Program-made: the position numbers and the translations under genes
Notes under the pieces: generated by a model
Databases searched by the model: none
What the model saw: only the letters and a program-made list of their open reading frames with translations
Told to the model about the DNA's origin: nothing
In this document: positions 1-5,578 of the stretch, one piece after another
Layout: every line of letters starts with the position of its first letter
Position numbering within the stretch: the first letter of the stretch is position 1
DNA from: Actinomycetes bacterium
Lineage (GTDB): Bacteria; Actinomycetota; Thermoleophilia; BMS3ABIN01
Direction of reading: 5' to 3'
DNA length: 8,399 nt
Assembly (NCBI GenBank): GCA_021787775.1
Contig: JAJYLK010000035.1
Span: 1 to 8,399, forward strand

Positions 1-1
1 G

Positions 2-1081
2 TCGCTGGCGCTGGGTGTGATCAATTTCCTGACCCTCATCCCCATGACTCTGCTGACGCTGTTCGCCGGCGTCATCGCCGACCGCTTCGACCGCAAGCGG
101 CTCATCGTCATCTCGCAGGTGCTGCTGATGCTGCAGGCTTTCGTGCTGGCGCGGCTGGTGCAGGTGGGCGCGGCCACGGTCGTGATCATCGGCGCGCTGG
201 CGCTGCTGGGCGGCATCGTCACCGCCTTCGTCTTCCCTGCCTGGCAGGCGATGATGCCGGACCTCGTGCCAAAGCGCTCGCTGATGAACGCCATCGCGCT
301 TAACGCCGCACAGTTCAACAGCGCGCGGCTGCTGGGGCCGCTGATCGGCGGCCTGGTCTTCGCCCGCTGGGGCGCCTCGCAGATCTTCTACATCAATGGC
401 ATAAGTTTCCTGTTTGTCATCTGGGCGCTGATGCTGATCCATCCACGCCAGGAGCGGCACGAGCCCAGCGGACAGGGCGCCCTGGCGACGCTGACCGCCG
501 GTGTCCGCTACGCCCGCGAAAACCCCCACATCGGCTGGATGCTGATCAGCGCCCTGGCGCTCTCCCTGCTGGGGATGCCCTACGTGACGCTGATGCCGGT
601 GATGGCGGCCCAGGTGCTAGGCAGCAGCGCCACCGGCTATTCGCTGCTGATGGCTGCCGGCGGGCTCGGCGCTGTCGGCGGCGCCCTGTTCGTCGCCAGC
701 AGCCCCGCGAGCATCGGCCGTGACACACTCCTGCGCTCCGGCCTGATGGGGATGGGAGCGTCGCTGCTGCTGTTCTCCGTCTCGCGCAACTTCTACCTGT
801 CGCTGCTGTGCGTGGCAGCGGCGGGCTTCTTCTTCCTCATGGGGATGTCGGCCAGCACCACCGGCCTGCAGGCCGCGGCGCCAGCGCGGCTACGCGGCCG
901 TGTGATGGCGCTGTTCGTGCTGTGCTTCGCCGGTATCCAGCCGTTCTCGGCGCTCGGTTTCGGTTCACTGGGCGAGGTCGTCGGCGTGCCGGTGGCGATC
1001 GGCGCCGGCGCCGCGCTGCTGATGGGTTACGCTGGCTACCAGTTCTTAAAGCCAGGACTGCTGCGCCAGCGGCCGGGCTGA
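2..1081 (+). CDS. MFS exporter, 5'-truncated by window edge (EntS/MFS_3-like)
   Basis: This is an integral membrane transporter of the major facilitator superfamily, probably a proton-driven exporter of a drug or siderophore-like compound; the substrate cannot be told from sequence. The frame is open to the left edge, so the N-terminus (roughly the first 50-60 residues, about one helix) is missing; the GTG at 17 is an internal codon and not a likely start. The visible protein begins inside a helix and then shows the MFS motif A loop (GVIADRFDRKR, between helices 2 and 3). A run of long hydrophobic helices follows, with a charged central loop (HPRQERHEPSGQ, near residue 145 of the visible part) that separates the two six-helix halves. 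The pattern resembles the enterobactin-exporter/MFS_3 group. It ends about 106 bases before queD on the same strand; a shared transcript is possible but no functional link to queuosine is implied. Confidence 0.85.
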   Translation, partial: SLALGVINFLTLIPMTLLTLFAGVIADRFDRKRLIVISQVLLMLQAFVLARLVQVGAATVVIIGALALLGGIVTAFVFPAWQAMMPDLVPKRSLMNAIALNAAQFNSARLLGPLIGGLVFARWGASQIFYINGISFLFVIWALMLIHPRQERHEPSGQGALATLTAGVRYARENPHIGWMLISALALSLLGMPYVTLMPVMAAQVLGSSATGYSLLMAAGGLGAVGGALFVASSPASIGRDTLLRSGLMGMGASLLLFSVSRNFYLSLLCVAAAGFFFLMGMSASTTGLQAAAPARLRGRVMALFVLCFAGIQPFSALGFGSLGEVVGVPVAIGAGAALLMGYAGYQFLKPGLLRQRPG

Positions 1082-1187
1082 TGCGGTAAAATCCTATAAA
1101 CGGCATCTGCCGGACGGGACTGACCGGCCGATGGAAACAGCATCGTATTTTTCGGACAGCACCCGCCGATCGAGACAGAGGACATTG

Positions 1188-1694
1188 ATGCGGATTTTCA
1201 AGACGTTTTCCATAGAAGCGGCGCACTATCTGCCGCATCTGCCGGATGAGCATAAATGCCGGCGGCTGCACGGGCATTCCTTCCGCGTCGAAGTCCACGT
1301 CAGCGGCGAGGTGGGCCAGAGTAGTGGCTGGGTAGTGGATTTCGCCTTCATCAGGGAGGCTTTCCGGCCGCTTTACGAGCAGCTCGACCACCGCTGCCTG
1401 AATGACATCCCCGGGTTGGAGAATCCCACCAGCGAGAATATCGCCCGCTGGATCTGGGAGCGGCTGGCGCCCAGCCTGCCGGGGCTTTGCCGGATAGCGG
1501 TTCAGGAGACCGCCGGCGCCGGCTGCGTCTACGACGGGCCGGACGCGGGCGATGCCGCCGCGAGTGACGCGGCCGGTCCCGGCGCAGGCGGCGCGGGCAT
1601 GGCCAGCGGCGGCGGTGCTAGCGATCAGAGCGCGGCCGGCGGCGGGGGCGGCGATGCCGCGGAAACGCCAGAATCCCCGGGGGCGAGCCTGTAG
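1188..1694 (+). CDS. queD: 6-carboxy-5,6,7,8-tetrahydropterin synthase with a C-terminal tail
   Basis: QueD converts 7,8-dihydroneopterin triphosphate to 6-carboxytetrahydropterin, the second step of preQ0/queuosine synthesis after FolE; it is a soluble cytoplasmic zinc enzyme. The three zinc histidines are visible as H13 (EAAHYLP) and H28/H30 (LHGHSF). The catalytic cysteine is C24 (KCRRLHGH), the Asp-His pair is D67-H68 (LDHRCLND), and the substrate-binding glutamate is E107 (QETAGAGCVYDG). The ATG at 1188 is chosen because AGAGG lies 6 bases upstream and the protein then begins in the family manner (MRIFKTFSIEAAH); the in-frame ATG at 1131 has no ribosome binding site. The family usually ends near the GCxYxG motif at about 120 residues. 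Here about 50 residues of Gly/Ala/Asp/Ser-rich, apparently disordered sequence follow (total 168). queC starts 16 bases after the stop, indicating one operon. Confidence 0.93.
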   Translation: MRIFKTFSIEAAHYLPHLPDEHKCRRLHGHSFRVEVHVSGEVGQSSGWVVDFAFIREAFRPLYEQLDHRCLNDIPGLENPTSENIARWIWERLAPSLPGLCRIAVQETAGAGCVYDGPDAGDAAASDAAGPGAGGAGMASGGGASDQSAAGGGGGDAAETPESPGASL

Positions 1695-1710
1695 GAAAGG
1701 TTGGAGCGAG

Positions 1711-2352
1711 TTGGCCGATAAAACTGTCTGTGTCTTTTCCGGCGGCGTGGATTCCACCACGCTGCTTTATCATCTGCTTGACTCCGGCGACGAGGTGCTG
1801 GCTATCTCGTTCGACTACGGCCAGCGGCACCGGAAAGAGCTCGCCTACGCGGCGCGCACCTGCGACCGCCTGGCGGTCGAGCACCGGATCGTGGACCTGG
1901 GCGGCGTCGGTGAACTGCTGGAAGGCAGCGCGCTGACCACGCACGGCGTCGCGGTGCCGCACGGCCACTATGAAGACGATTCGATGCGGCTTACTGTGGT
2001 CCCCAACCGCAATATGATCATGATGGCCGTTGCCGGCGGCTGGGCCGTCGCCCGTGGCTGCGACCGGCTGGCCGTAGCGGTGCACGCCGGCGACCATGCC
2101 GTCTATCCCGACTGCCGGCCGCAGTTCATCGCCGATTTTGCCGCCGCCCTGGCGTCGGGCAATTACGAGCAGGTCGCGGTTTATTCCCCTTTTATCGATT
2201 GGTCGAAAACTGACATAGTGCGGCTGGGCCTGAAACTGGGCATAGACTATGAGCGCGACACCTGGAGTTGTTACGAGGGCGGCGCGAAGCCTTGCGGCCT
2301 TTGCGGCACCTGCGTCGAACGTGAGGAAGCGCTGGCGGCAGCCGGCGCGTAG
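1711..2352 (+). CDS. queC: 7-cyano-7-deazaguanine (preQ0) synthase
   Basis: QueC is the ATP-dependent enzyme that converts 7-carboxy-7-deazaguanine and ammonia into preQ0. The PP-loop ATP-binding motif SGGVDS is at residues 10-15. It is followed by FDYGQRH (34-40), VPNRNMIM (97-104) and HAGDHAVYPDCRPQF (125-139), all typical of the family. The C-terminal zinc site has four cysteines, C187, C195, C198 and C201 (SCYEGG then PCGLCGTC). The length of 213 residues is close to the usual 220-230. The start is a TTG: GGAG lies 4 bases upstream (1703-1706) with AGGAAAGG further out, and the protein then opens at the family N-terminus (ADKTVCVFSGG). The open frame extends back to an ATG at 1552, but that stretch overlaps the queD tail in another frame, is Arg/Ala/Pro-rich and has no family similarity. 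queF follows 20 bases downstream. Confidence 0.95.
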   Translation: MADKTVCVFSGGVDSTTLLYHLLDSGDEVLAISFDYGQRHRKELAYAARTCDRLAVEHRIVDLGGVGELLEGSALTTHGVAVPHGHYEDDSMRLTVVPNRNMIMMAVAGGWAVARGCDRLAVAVHAGDHAVYPDCRPQFIADFAAALASGNYEQVAVYSPFIDWSKTDIVRLGLKLGIDYERDTWSCYEGGAKPCGLCGTCVEREEALAAAGA

Positions 2353-2372
2353 AAGGAAAGGACCCGAACGGC

Positions 2373-2804
2373 ATGACTGAAGAATGGCATTATGAGAACC
2401 GGATCGAGGAAATGACGGATGAGCAGCTTCAGAAGCGCATCCGCGCGGCGATGGAGTTCGAGAATGCCTACCCGATCCGCACCATCCCCTATGCCGGCCA
2501 GGTATCGCAGGTGGTGACCTACGATTTTGCCGAACTGGTGGCGCGCTGTCCGGTGACGGGCTATCTGGACTTCTACCGGGCAAAGATCGATTTCATCCCC
2601 GGCAACCTGCTGCCAGAGCTCAAGTCGCTCAAGCTCTACTATTTCGGCTTCGCCGACCTGCCGATATCCCACGAGCATCTGGCGGCACGGATCTACACCG
2701 AATTTTGCGGTGTGGTCAAGCCGGTTGTCTGCCGGCTGGTGCTCACCGTCGGCGTCCGGGGCGGCATCGAGACGACGGTGCGGGTAGGCGAGAAAGAGAT
2801 TTAG
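2373..2804 (+). CDS. queF: NADPH-dependent preQ0 reductase, short (type I) form
   Basis: QueF reduces the nitrile of preQ0 to the aminomethyl group of preQ1, using two NADPH, by way of a covalent thioimide. It is a soluble cytoplasmic enzyme of the tunnel-fold family. The 143-residue single-domain length fits the B. subtilis-type enzyme. The catalytic cysteine is C59 (CPVTGYLDF), with the proton-transfer Asp at D66, seven residues on as expected. The NADPH-binding signature is complete (ELKSLKLYY, residues 82-90), which argues against the QueF-like amidinotransferase group. The HE pair that contacts the substrate is at 100-101, and a GGIETTV segment lies near the C-terminus. The usual TGQPDF is TGYLDF here, a mild divergence at the catalytic loop. 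AAGGAAAGG precedes the ATG at about 11 bases, a rather long spacing. It is the last gene of queDCF and converges on queE. Confidence 0.93.
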   Translation: MTEEWHYENRIEEMTDEQLQKRIRAAMEFENAYPIRTIPYAGQVSQVVTYDFAELVARCPVTGYLDFYRAKIDFIPGNLLPELKSLKLYYFGFADLPISHEHLAARIYTEFCGVVKPVVCRLVLTVGVRGGIETTVRVGEKEI

Positions 2805-2848
2805 CGCGAGCGCCAGCCCGCCCGCCCCGCCAGCCTGCACCCGGGGCC

Positions 2849-2862
2849 GCACCGAACGGTGC
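2849..2862. terminator. Short hairpin between convergent queF and queE
   Basis: A perfect inverted repeat, GCACCG-AA-CGGTGC, lies in the 96-base gap between the two convergent genes, where transcripts from both sides should stop. There is no T-run on either strand, so it is not a classic intrinsic terminator. The role is inferred from position only. Confidence 0.3.
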
Positions 2863-2900
2863 TGAAGAGAGACGGCGCATGGGGCGCACGGCCGACCCCC

Positions 2901-3521
2901 CTAGCGGATGCCCAGCAGCACCTGCAGCCGCGGCAGCAGCCGCCAGCCGCGCTCGCGGACCGGCGCCGCCAGCAGCGTCATCTTTTCCAGCATCAGCCGC
3001 GCATCGGTGCCCAGTGGCATGACGATGACGTCGCGGCCGGGATGCAGCCCCGCCAGCCACGCGATTTCATCCAGATCATCAACCGTGTCCACCGCGAATT
3101 TCAACGGCCCCGGCGGCAGCCCCGGCGCCAGCTCGCGTTCCGCCACCGCCACGCCGGAATTTGACAGCTTCGGCGAGATGACGTAGTTATCCACCAGTTC
3201 CGCCAGCCCCGCCGGCGGCGCGATCGTACCGTTGGTCTCGAGGTCCACCCGTCCGCCGCTGCCGCGAATGGCGCGCGCCAGCTCGACCAGCTGCCCGCCG
3301 GCCAGCATGGGTTCGCCGCCGGTGATCACCACCCGGCCGGGACCGCCGGCCACCGCCGCCAGCACTGCGCCGGTCGCCATCGGCCGGCCGCTTTCGTGCG
3401 GGGTATCGCAGTATGAGCAGTCCAGATTGCAGCCTGCCAGGCGGACGAAAGTTGCTGGCATACCCAGCGCCGGCCCCTCCCCCTGCAAAGACTGAAAGAT
3501 TTCATTGACCGTAAGCGGCAT
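2901..3521 (-). CDS. queE: 7-carboxy-7-deazaguanine (CDG) synthase, radical SAM
   Basis: QueE rearranges 6-carboxytetrahydropterin to CDG, the ring-contracting step between QueD and QueC, using S-adenosylmethionine, Mg2+ and a [4Fe-4S] cluster. The N-terminus is the classic family sequence (NEIFQSLQGEGPALGMPATF, residues 6-25), and the cluster cysteines are C31, C35 and C38 (GCNLDCSYCDT, the CX3CX2C pattern). TGGEP (67-71), LETNGT (94-99) and ISPKLS (115-120) are the expected SAM- and substrate-binding strands. The length of 206 residues is normal. The ATG at 3521 is chosen by homology to the family N-terminus; the sequence before it (CAGGGC directly adjacent) is a poor ribosome binding site, so translation may depend on coupling to the small ORF that ends 15 bases upstream. 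It is separated from queDCF, on the opposite strand and downstream of pstS. Confidence 0.95.
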   Translation of the reverse strand: MPLTVNEIFQSLQGEGPALGMPATFVRLAGCNLDCSYCDTPHESGRPMATGAVLAAVAGGPGRVVITGGEPMLAGGQLVELARAIRGSGGRVDLETNGTIAPPAGLAELVDNYVISPKLSNSGVAVAERELAPGLPPGPLKFAVDTVDDLDEIAWLAGLHPGRDVIVMPLGTDARLMLEKMTLLAAPVRERGWRLLPRLQVLLGIR

Positions 3522-3536
3522 GCCCTGATTTTACTC

Positions 3537-3653
3537 TCATTGGCCGGCCGCATCGCGCCGGTCGACCTGGAATTTGTAGCCGAAGCCATAAGAGGTGTGC
3601 AGCTCCACCAGCAGCACCCGCGCAGGTTGATGCTGTGGCTGCAGTGTCATCAT
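3537..3653 (-). CDS. Possible 38-codon small ORF upstream of queE
   Basis: I do not recognise this product. An ORF of 38 codons starts with ATG ATG, behind AAGGAAAGG (3659-3667) at a spacing of 5 bases (8 to the second ATG); this is the best ribosome binding site between pstS and queE. The product opens with a polar segment, then has a hydrophobic patch followed by an aromatic/glycine-rich stretch (SYGFGYKFQVD), and ends in a charged tail; there is no signal peptide or membrane segment. Its stop lies 15 bases before the queE ATG, which itself has a weak ribosome binding site, so it could act as a leader or coupling ORF for queE. The aromatic stretch vaguely resembles the C-terminal hairpin of winged-helix response regulators, so it might instead be a gene remnant. 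The evidence is only the ribosome binding site, the position and the plausible composition. Confidence 0.35.
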   Translation of the reverse strand: MMTLQPQHQPARVLLVELHTSYGFGYKFQVDRRDAAGQ

Positions 3654-3686
3654 CACACCCTTTCCTTGTTGCCGGAATAACGGGCA

Positions 3687-3711
3687 CGGGCCCGCCGATG
3701 TGGCAGGCCCG
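3687..3711 (-). terminator. Candidate hairpin downstream of pstS
   Basis: About 40 bases after the pstS stop, CGGGCC (3687-3692) pairs with GGCCCG (3706-3711). After one mismatch, GCC (3694-3696) pairs with GGC (3702-3704) around a 5-base loop. The stem is stable, but no T-run follows on the minus strand. It could end or partly attenuate the pstS transcript ahead of the small ORF and queE. Confidence 0.35.
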
Positions 3712-3752
3712 CGACCAGGTTTGGCTTGACGTACGCCATGAACCGTGATGTT

Positions 3753-4859
3753 CTACGAAGCGGGTGCCAGGCTCTGGCCTTTGTAATTGATCTTGCGGAT
3801 CTGCGCCTCCACCTTGGTCACCATCTGCGGCGGCTGGGCCACGTAGTCGAGGCTGGCCGCATACTGCTGGCCGTCATGGATGCCCCACCAGAGGAAGTCT
3901 ACCAGCGCTTTGCCCTTGGCCTGATCCTGCTGGTCCTTGTACACCAGGATGTAGGTGAAGCCGGAGATCGGATAGGCGTTGGCGCCGTCCGGGTTGCCGA
4001 CCGAGCCCGACCGGAAGTCGGCGGGCATGTTGGCCACCGCGGTCTGGATCGCCGCCTTGGTGTTGTCCAGCGTCGGCTCGACGAAGTTGCCGGCCTTGTT
4101 CTTGATCAGCGCATACGGCAGGTTATTCTGCTTGGCATACGACAGCTCTACATAGCCGATCGAGCCTTCGGACTGCTTCACCTGGCCCGTGACACCCTCG
4201 CTGCCCTTGCCGCCCAGGCCCACCGGCCACTTCACATCGGTGCTGGCGCCGACCTGGCTTTTCCAGTCGGGGCTGACCGCGGAAAGATAACTGGTGTAGA
4301 TGTTGGTGGTGCCGCTGCCGTCGGAGCGGTGCACGGTGACGATGGGCTCATCGGGAAAGTTGACACCGGGGTTGTCCGCCTTGAGCGCCGGATCGTTCCA
4401 GTTCTTGATCTGGCCCAGGTAGATCTTCGACAGCGTGTCCGGCGACAGCTTCAGCTTGCTGGGCACGCCCTTGACGTTATAAGTGATGGCAACCGCGCCG
4501 GCGACCGTGGGGATGTGCAGCACTTCCCGTGGCGCCTTGGCGATCTGCGAGTCGGTCATGGGAGCATCCGTGGCGCCCCAGTCGACTGTCTCGGCGGTGA
4601 ACTGCTGGATGCCGGCGCCGCTGCCGATCGACTGATAATTGATGGTCACATCGGGCTGCACCTTGCTGTATTCATCAAACCACTTCGAGTAAATCGGGTA
4701 GGCAAATGTCGAGCCGGCGCCAGTCAGCTGGGCGCTGTCGGAGCCGCCGCCCGTGGAGCTGCCGCTGCTGCCGCATCCCGCGGCCACCGCGATCACTCCG
4801 ATCGCGGAGAGCAGGGCCGCGACCACCGCAAAGATTTTTATCATTCCCTTGTTTTTCAA
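3753..4859 (-). CDS. pstS: Phosphate ABC transporter substrate-binding lipoprotein
   Basis: PstS captures inorganic phosphate outside the membrane and delivers it to PstCA. The N-terminus is a lipoprotein signal peptide: KNK, a hydrophobic stretch, then AAGC with the lipidated cysteine at C29, followed by a Ser/Gly linker (30-42). Phosphate-binding segments are GAGSTFAYP (47-55), SIGSGAG (77-83), WGATDAPMTD (94-103) and HRSDGSGTT (177-185), all hallmarks of the PstS family. The length of 368 residues is normal. Start choice: a strong AGGAGG (4870-4875) favours the TTG at 4859, 10 bases downstream; the TTG at 4868 would lie only 1 base from AGGAGG, and the ATG at 4844 has AAGGGA touching it. 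A four-unit PHO box lies directly upstream, so phosphate-starvation induction by a PhoB/PhoP regulator is expected. It is transcribed away from pstCAB rather than in the same operon. Confidence 0.95.
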   Translation of the reverse strand: MKNKGMIKIFAVVAALLSAIGVIAVAAGCGSSGSSTGGGSDSAQLTGAGSTFAYPIYSKWFDEYSKVQPDVTINYQSIGSGAGIQQFTAETVDWGATDAPMTDSQIAKAPREVLHIPTVAGAVAITYNVKGVPSKLKLSPDTLSKIYLGQIKNWNDPALKADNPGVNFPDEPIVTVHRSDGSGTTNIYTSYLSAVSPDWKSQVGASTDVKWPVGLGGKGSEGVTGQVKQSEGSIGYVELSYAKQNNLPYALIKNKAGNFVEPTLDNTKAAIQTAVANMPADFRSGSVGNPDGANAYPISGFTYILVYKDQQDQAKGKALVDFLWWGIHDGQQYAASLDYVAQPPQMVTKVEAQIRKINYKGQSLAPAS

Positions 4860-4904
4860 ACCGATCAATCCTCCTGAACTTGATATTTTTTCTTTGACGG
4901 CATC

Positions 4905-4970
4905 AGGCTAGCAGAACGAAAAGCTCCGTAGGTTACAAACTGGTAAATAATTTGTGAACAAAAGGTTAAC
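4905..4970 (-). promoter_or_regulatory. PHO box and extended -10 for pstS
   Basis: Read on the minus strand, four 7-base elements repeat every 11 bases: GTTAACC (4970-4964), GTTCACA (4959-4953), ATTTACC (4948-4942) and TGTAACC (4937-4931), with 4-base, mostly T-ending spacers. Seventeen bases after the last unit come TGC and TAGCCT (4913-4905), an extended -10. The last unit overlaps the place where a -35 would be, as in PhoB-activated promoters. The 7+4 geometry is what is known for PhoB/PhoP direct repeats, and the ACC ending resembles the actinobacterial GTTCACC unit. That a PhoB/PhoP protein binds here is an inference from this and from the pst context. Confidence 0.75.
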
Positions 4971-5052
4971 GTCCGGAGTGTGGGTTCCCTCCCCTCTCAA
5001 CAATAAAGAAACACAAATGTCCCCATCTTTTAACACCGGCGCAGATAAATAT

Positions 5053-5061
5053 TGCTAGCAT
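5053..5061 (+). promoter_or_regulatory. Candidate extended -10 for the small winged-helix gene
   Basis: TGC followed by TAGCAT (5054-5061) resembles an extended -10 and shares the heptamer TGCTAGC with the pstS promoter on the other strand. A start near 5068 would give a leader of about 35 bases before the TTG at 5103. No clear -35 is visible. Confidence 0.35.
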
Positions 5062-5102
5062 GGCTGCGATTTTCAATCCGGATGATGAAAGGAGGGATAA
5101 AT

Positions 5103-5347
5103 TTGAATACCGTCTTTGAGGAAATGAAGGGCGTGCACACAAACAGCAGCTGGAGATCATCTGCTGTCTGCTGGCCCACCAGGACGAGCCGGTCCGGCTC
5201 GACGAGATCGTCCAGAGCACCGGCCTGCCGCTGGAGAAGGTCGAGCGCGAGCTGGACGAGCTGGAAGGGCCGTTCGGTTCCGCGGGAACCTGCGGCGGTT
5301 ACATTCACCGCGCCCGCTGCAGCAGTCAGGCCGTGTTCATCGCCTGA
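5103..5347 (+). pseudogene. Small winged-helix-like protein gene with a frameshift near its 5' end
   Basis: AAAGGAGGG (5088-5096) stands 6 bases before a TTG, which opens a frame reading MNTVFEEMKGVH. After that this frame turns into Arg/Ser/Trp-rich nonsense. From 5141 the frame two bases on reads a sensible protein (KQQLEIICCLLAHQDEPV) with a helix-turn-helix-like part (LDEIVQSTGLPLEKVERELD). It continues through a cysteine-containing wing (GTCGGYIHRARC) to a TGA at 5345. This second frame has a TGA at 5117 and no ATG/GTG/TTG start after it. Removing one CA from GTGCACACAAA (5133-5143) joins the two parts into an 80-residue protein. It is probably a small transcriptional regulator of MarR/ArsR-like shape, but I cannot name a family. 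Either the gene is broken, the frame is switched during translation, or the sequence has an error. It sits between the two PHO-controlled promoters. Confidence 0.6.
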
Positions 5348-5371
5348 CCGGGTGCGGCACCGTCCCGGTCA
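5345..5371 (+). terminator. Hairpin overlapping the stop of the small winged-helix gene
   Basis: TGACCGGG (5345-5352, beginning with the stop codon) pairs perfectly with CCCGGTCA (5364-5371) around an 11-base loop and is followed by GTTTG. The position right at the gene end suggests a terminator, though the T-run is short. An alternative inner pairing, GGTGC with GCACC, exists. Confidence 0.4.
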
Positions 5372-5420
5372 GTTTGCGTCCGGATGGCATACGCTTCGCG
5401 CAACGCCGGGCGCCGTTCGC

Positions 5421-5444
5421 GAACGTCCCCGCACGGGGACGTTC
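5421..5444. terminator. Perfect 11-bp inverted repeat between the small gene and pstC
   Basis: GAACGTCCCCG (5421-5431) and CGGGGACGTTC (5434-5444) are exact inverted copies with 2 bases between them; as RNA this is a 10-bp stem with a GCAC loop. No T-run follows on either strand. It lies some 70 bases upstream of the pstC PHO box and could insulate that promoter from read-through, or be a protein-binding palindrome. Confidence 0.4.
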
Positions 5445-5512
5445 CCGTGGCCGGATGAAGAGTGAGCCAGCTGAAAGCAGAAGCGTCAGGAAAGCAGCGT
5501 CCCCGTTCACAC

Positions 5513-5578
5513 GTTCACATTTTTGTAACAACTTTTTAACCGCTCTGTAACCTGCTTCCGGCACCAATCTGTTACCGT
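5513..5578 (+). promoter_or_regulatory. PHO box and extended -10 for pstCAB
   Basis: Four 7-base elements repeat every 11 bases: GTTCACA (5513-5519), TGTAACA (5524-5530), TTTAACC (5535-5541) and TGTAACC (5546-5552). Seventeen bases later come TGT and TACCGT (5570-5578), the same spacing and the same TGN-TANCNT form as at pstS. The last unit falls where a -35 would be. The expected RNA start is near 5585. A further GTTCACA at 5505-5511 is out of phase. Binding by PhoB/PhoP is inferred. Confidence 0.75.

Noticed and set aside
1082..1187. Possible preQ1 riboswitch before queD
   Set aside because: Such switches often precede queuosine genes, but I see no preQ1-I or preQ1-II signature here, only a small CGGCA-TC-TGCCG hairpin and AT-rich TAAAAT/TATAAA sequences with no matching -35.
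1552..1710. Extended queC N-terminus from the ATG at 1552
   Set aside because: It would add 53 Arg/Ala/Pro-rich residues out of frame over the queD tail; the TTG at 1711 has GGAG 4 bases upstream and gives the family N-terminus.
837..1760. 307-codon minus-strand frame across the MFS end, queD and the queC start
   Set aside because: It overlaps three well-supported plus-strand genes and is low-complexity Arg/Ala/Pro sequence with no recognisable fold.
1618..2583. 321-codon minus-strand frame opposite queC and queF
   Set aside because: It is a shadow of two confidently identified genes, with no motif or ribosome binding site.
3502..3687. 61-codon minus-strand frame overlapping the queE start
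   Set aside because: Its GTG start has no Shine-Dalgarno, it runs into queE out of frame, and the 38-codon frame beside it has a much better ribosome binding site.
3726..4877. 383-codon open frame opposite pstS
   Set aside because: It is a mirror of the high-GC pstS gene: the composition is His/Arg/Val-rich, there are no domains, and the pstS strand has clear motifs, a signal peptide and promoter.
5030..5308. 92-codon minus-strand frame opposite the small winged-helix gene
   Set aside because: It mirrors the helix-turn-helix coding frame; the leucine-rich look is the reverse complement of that frame, and no ribosome binding site was seen.
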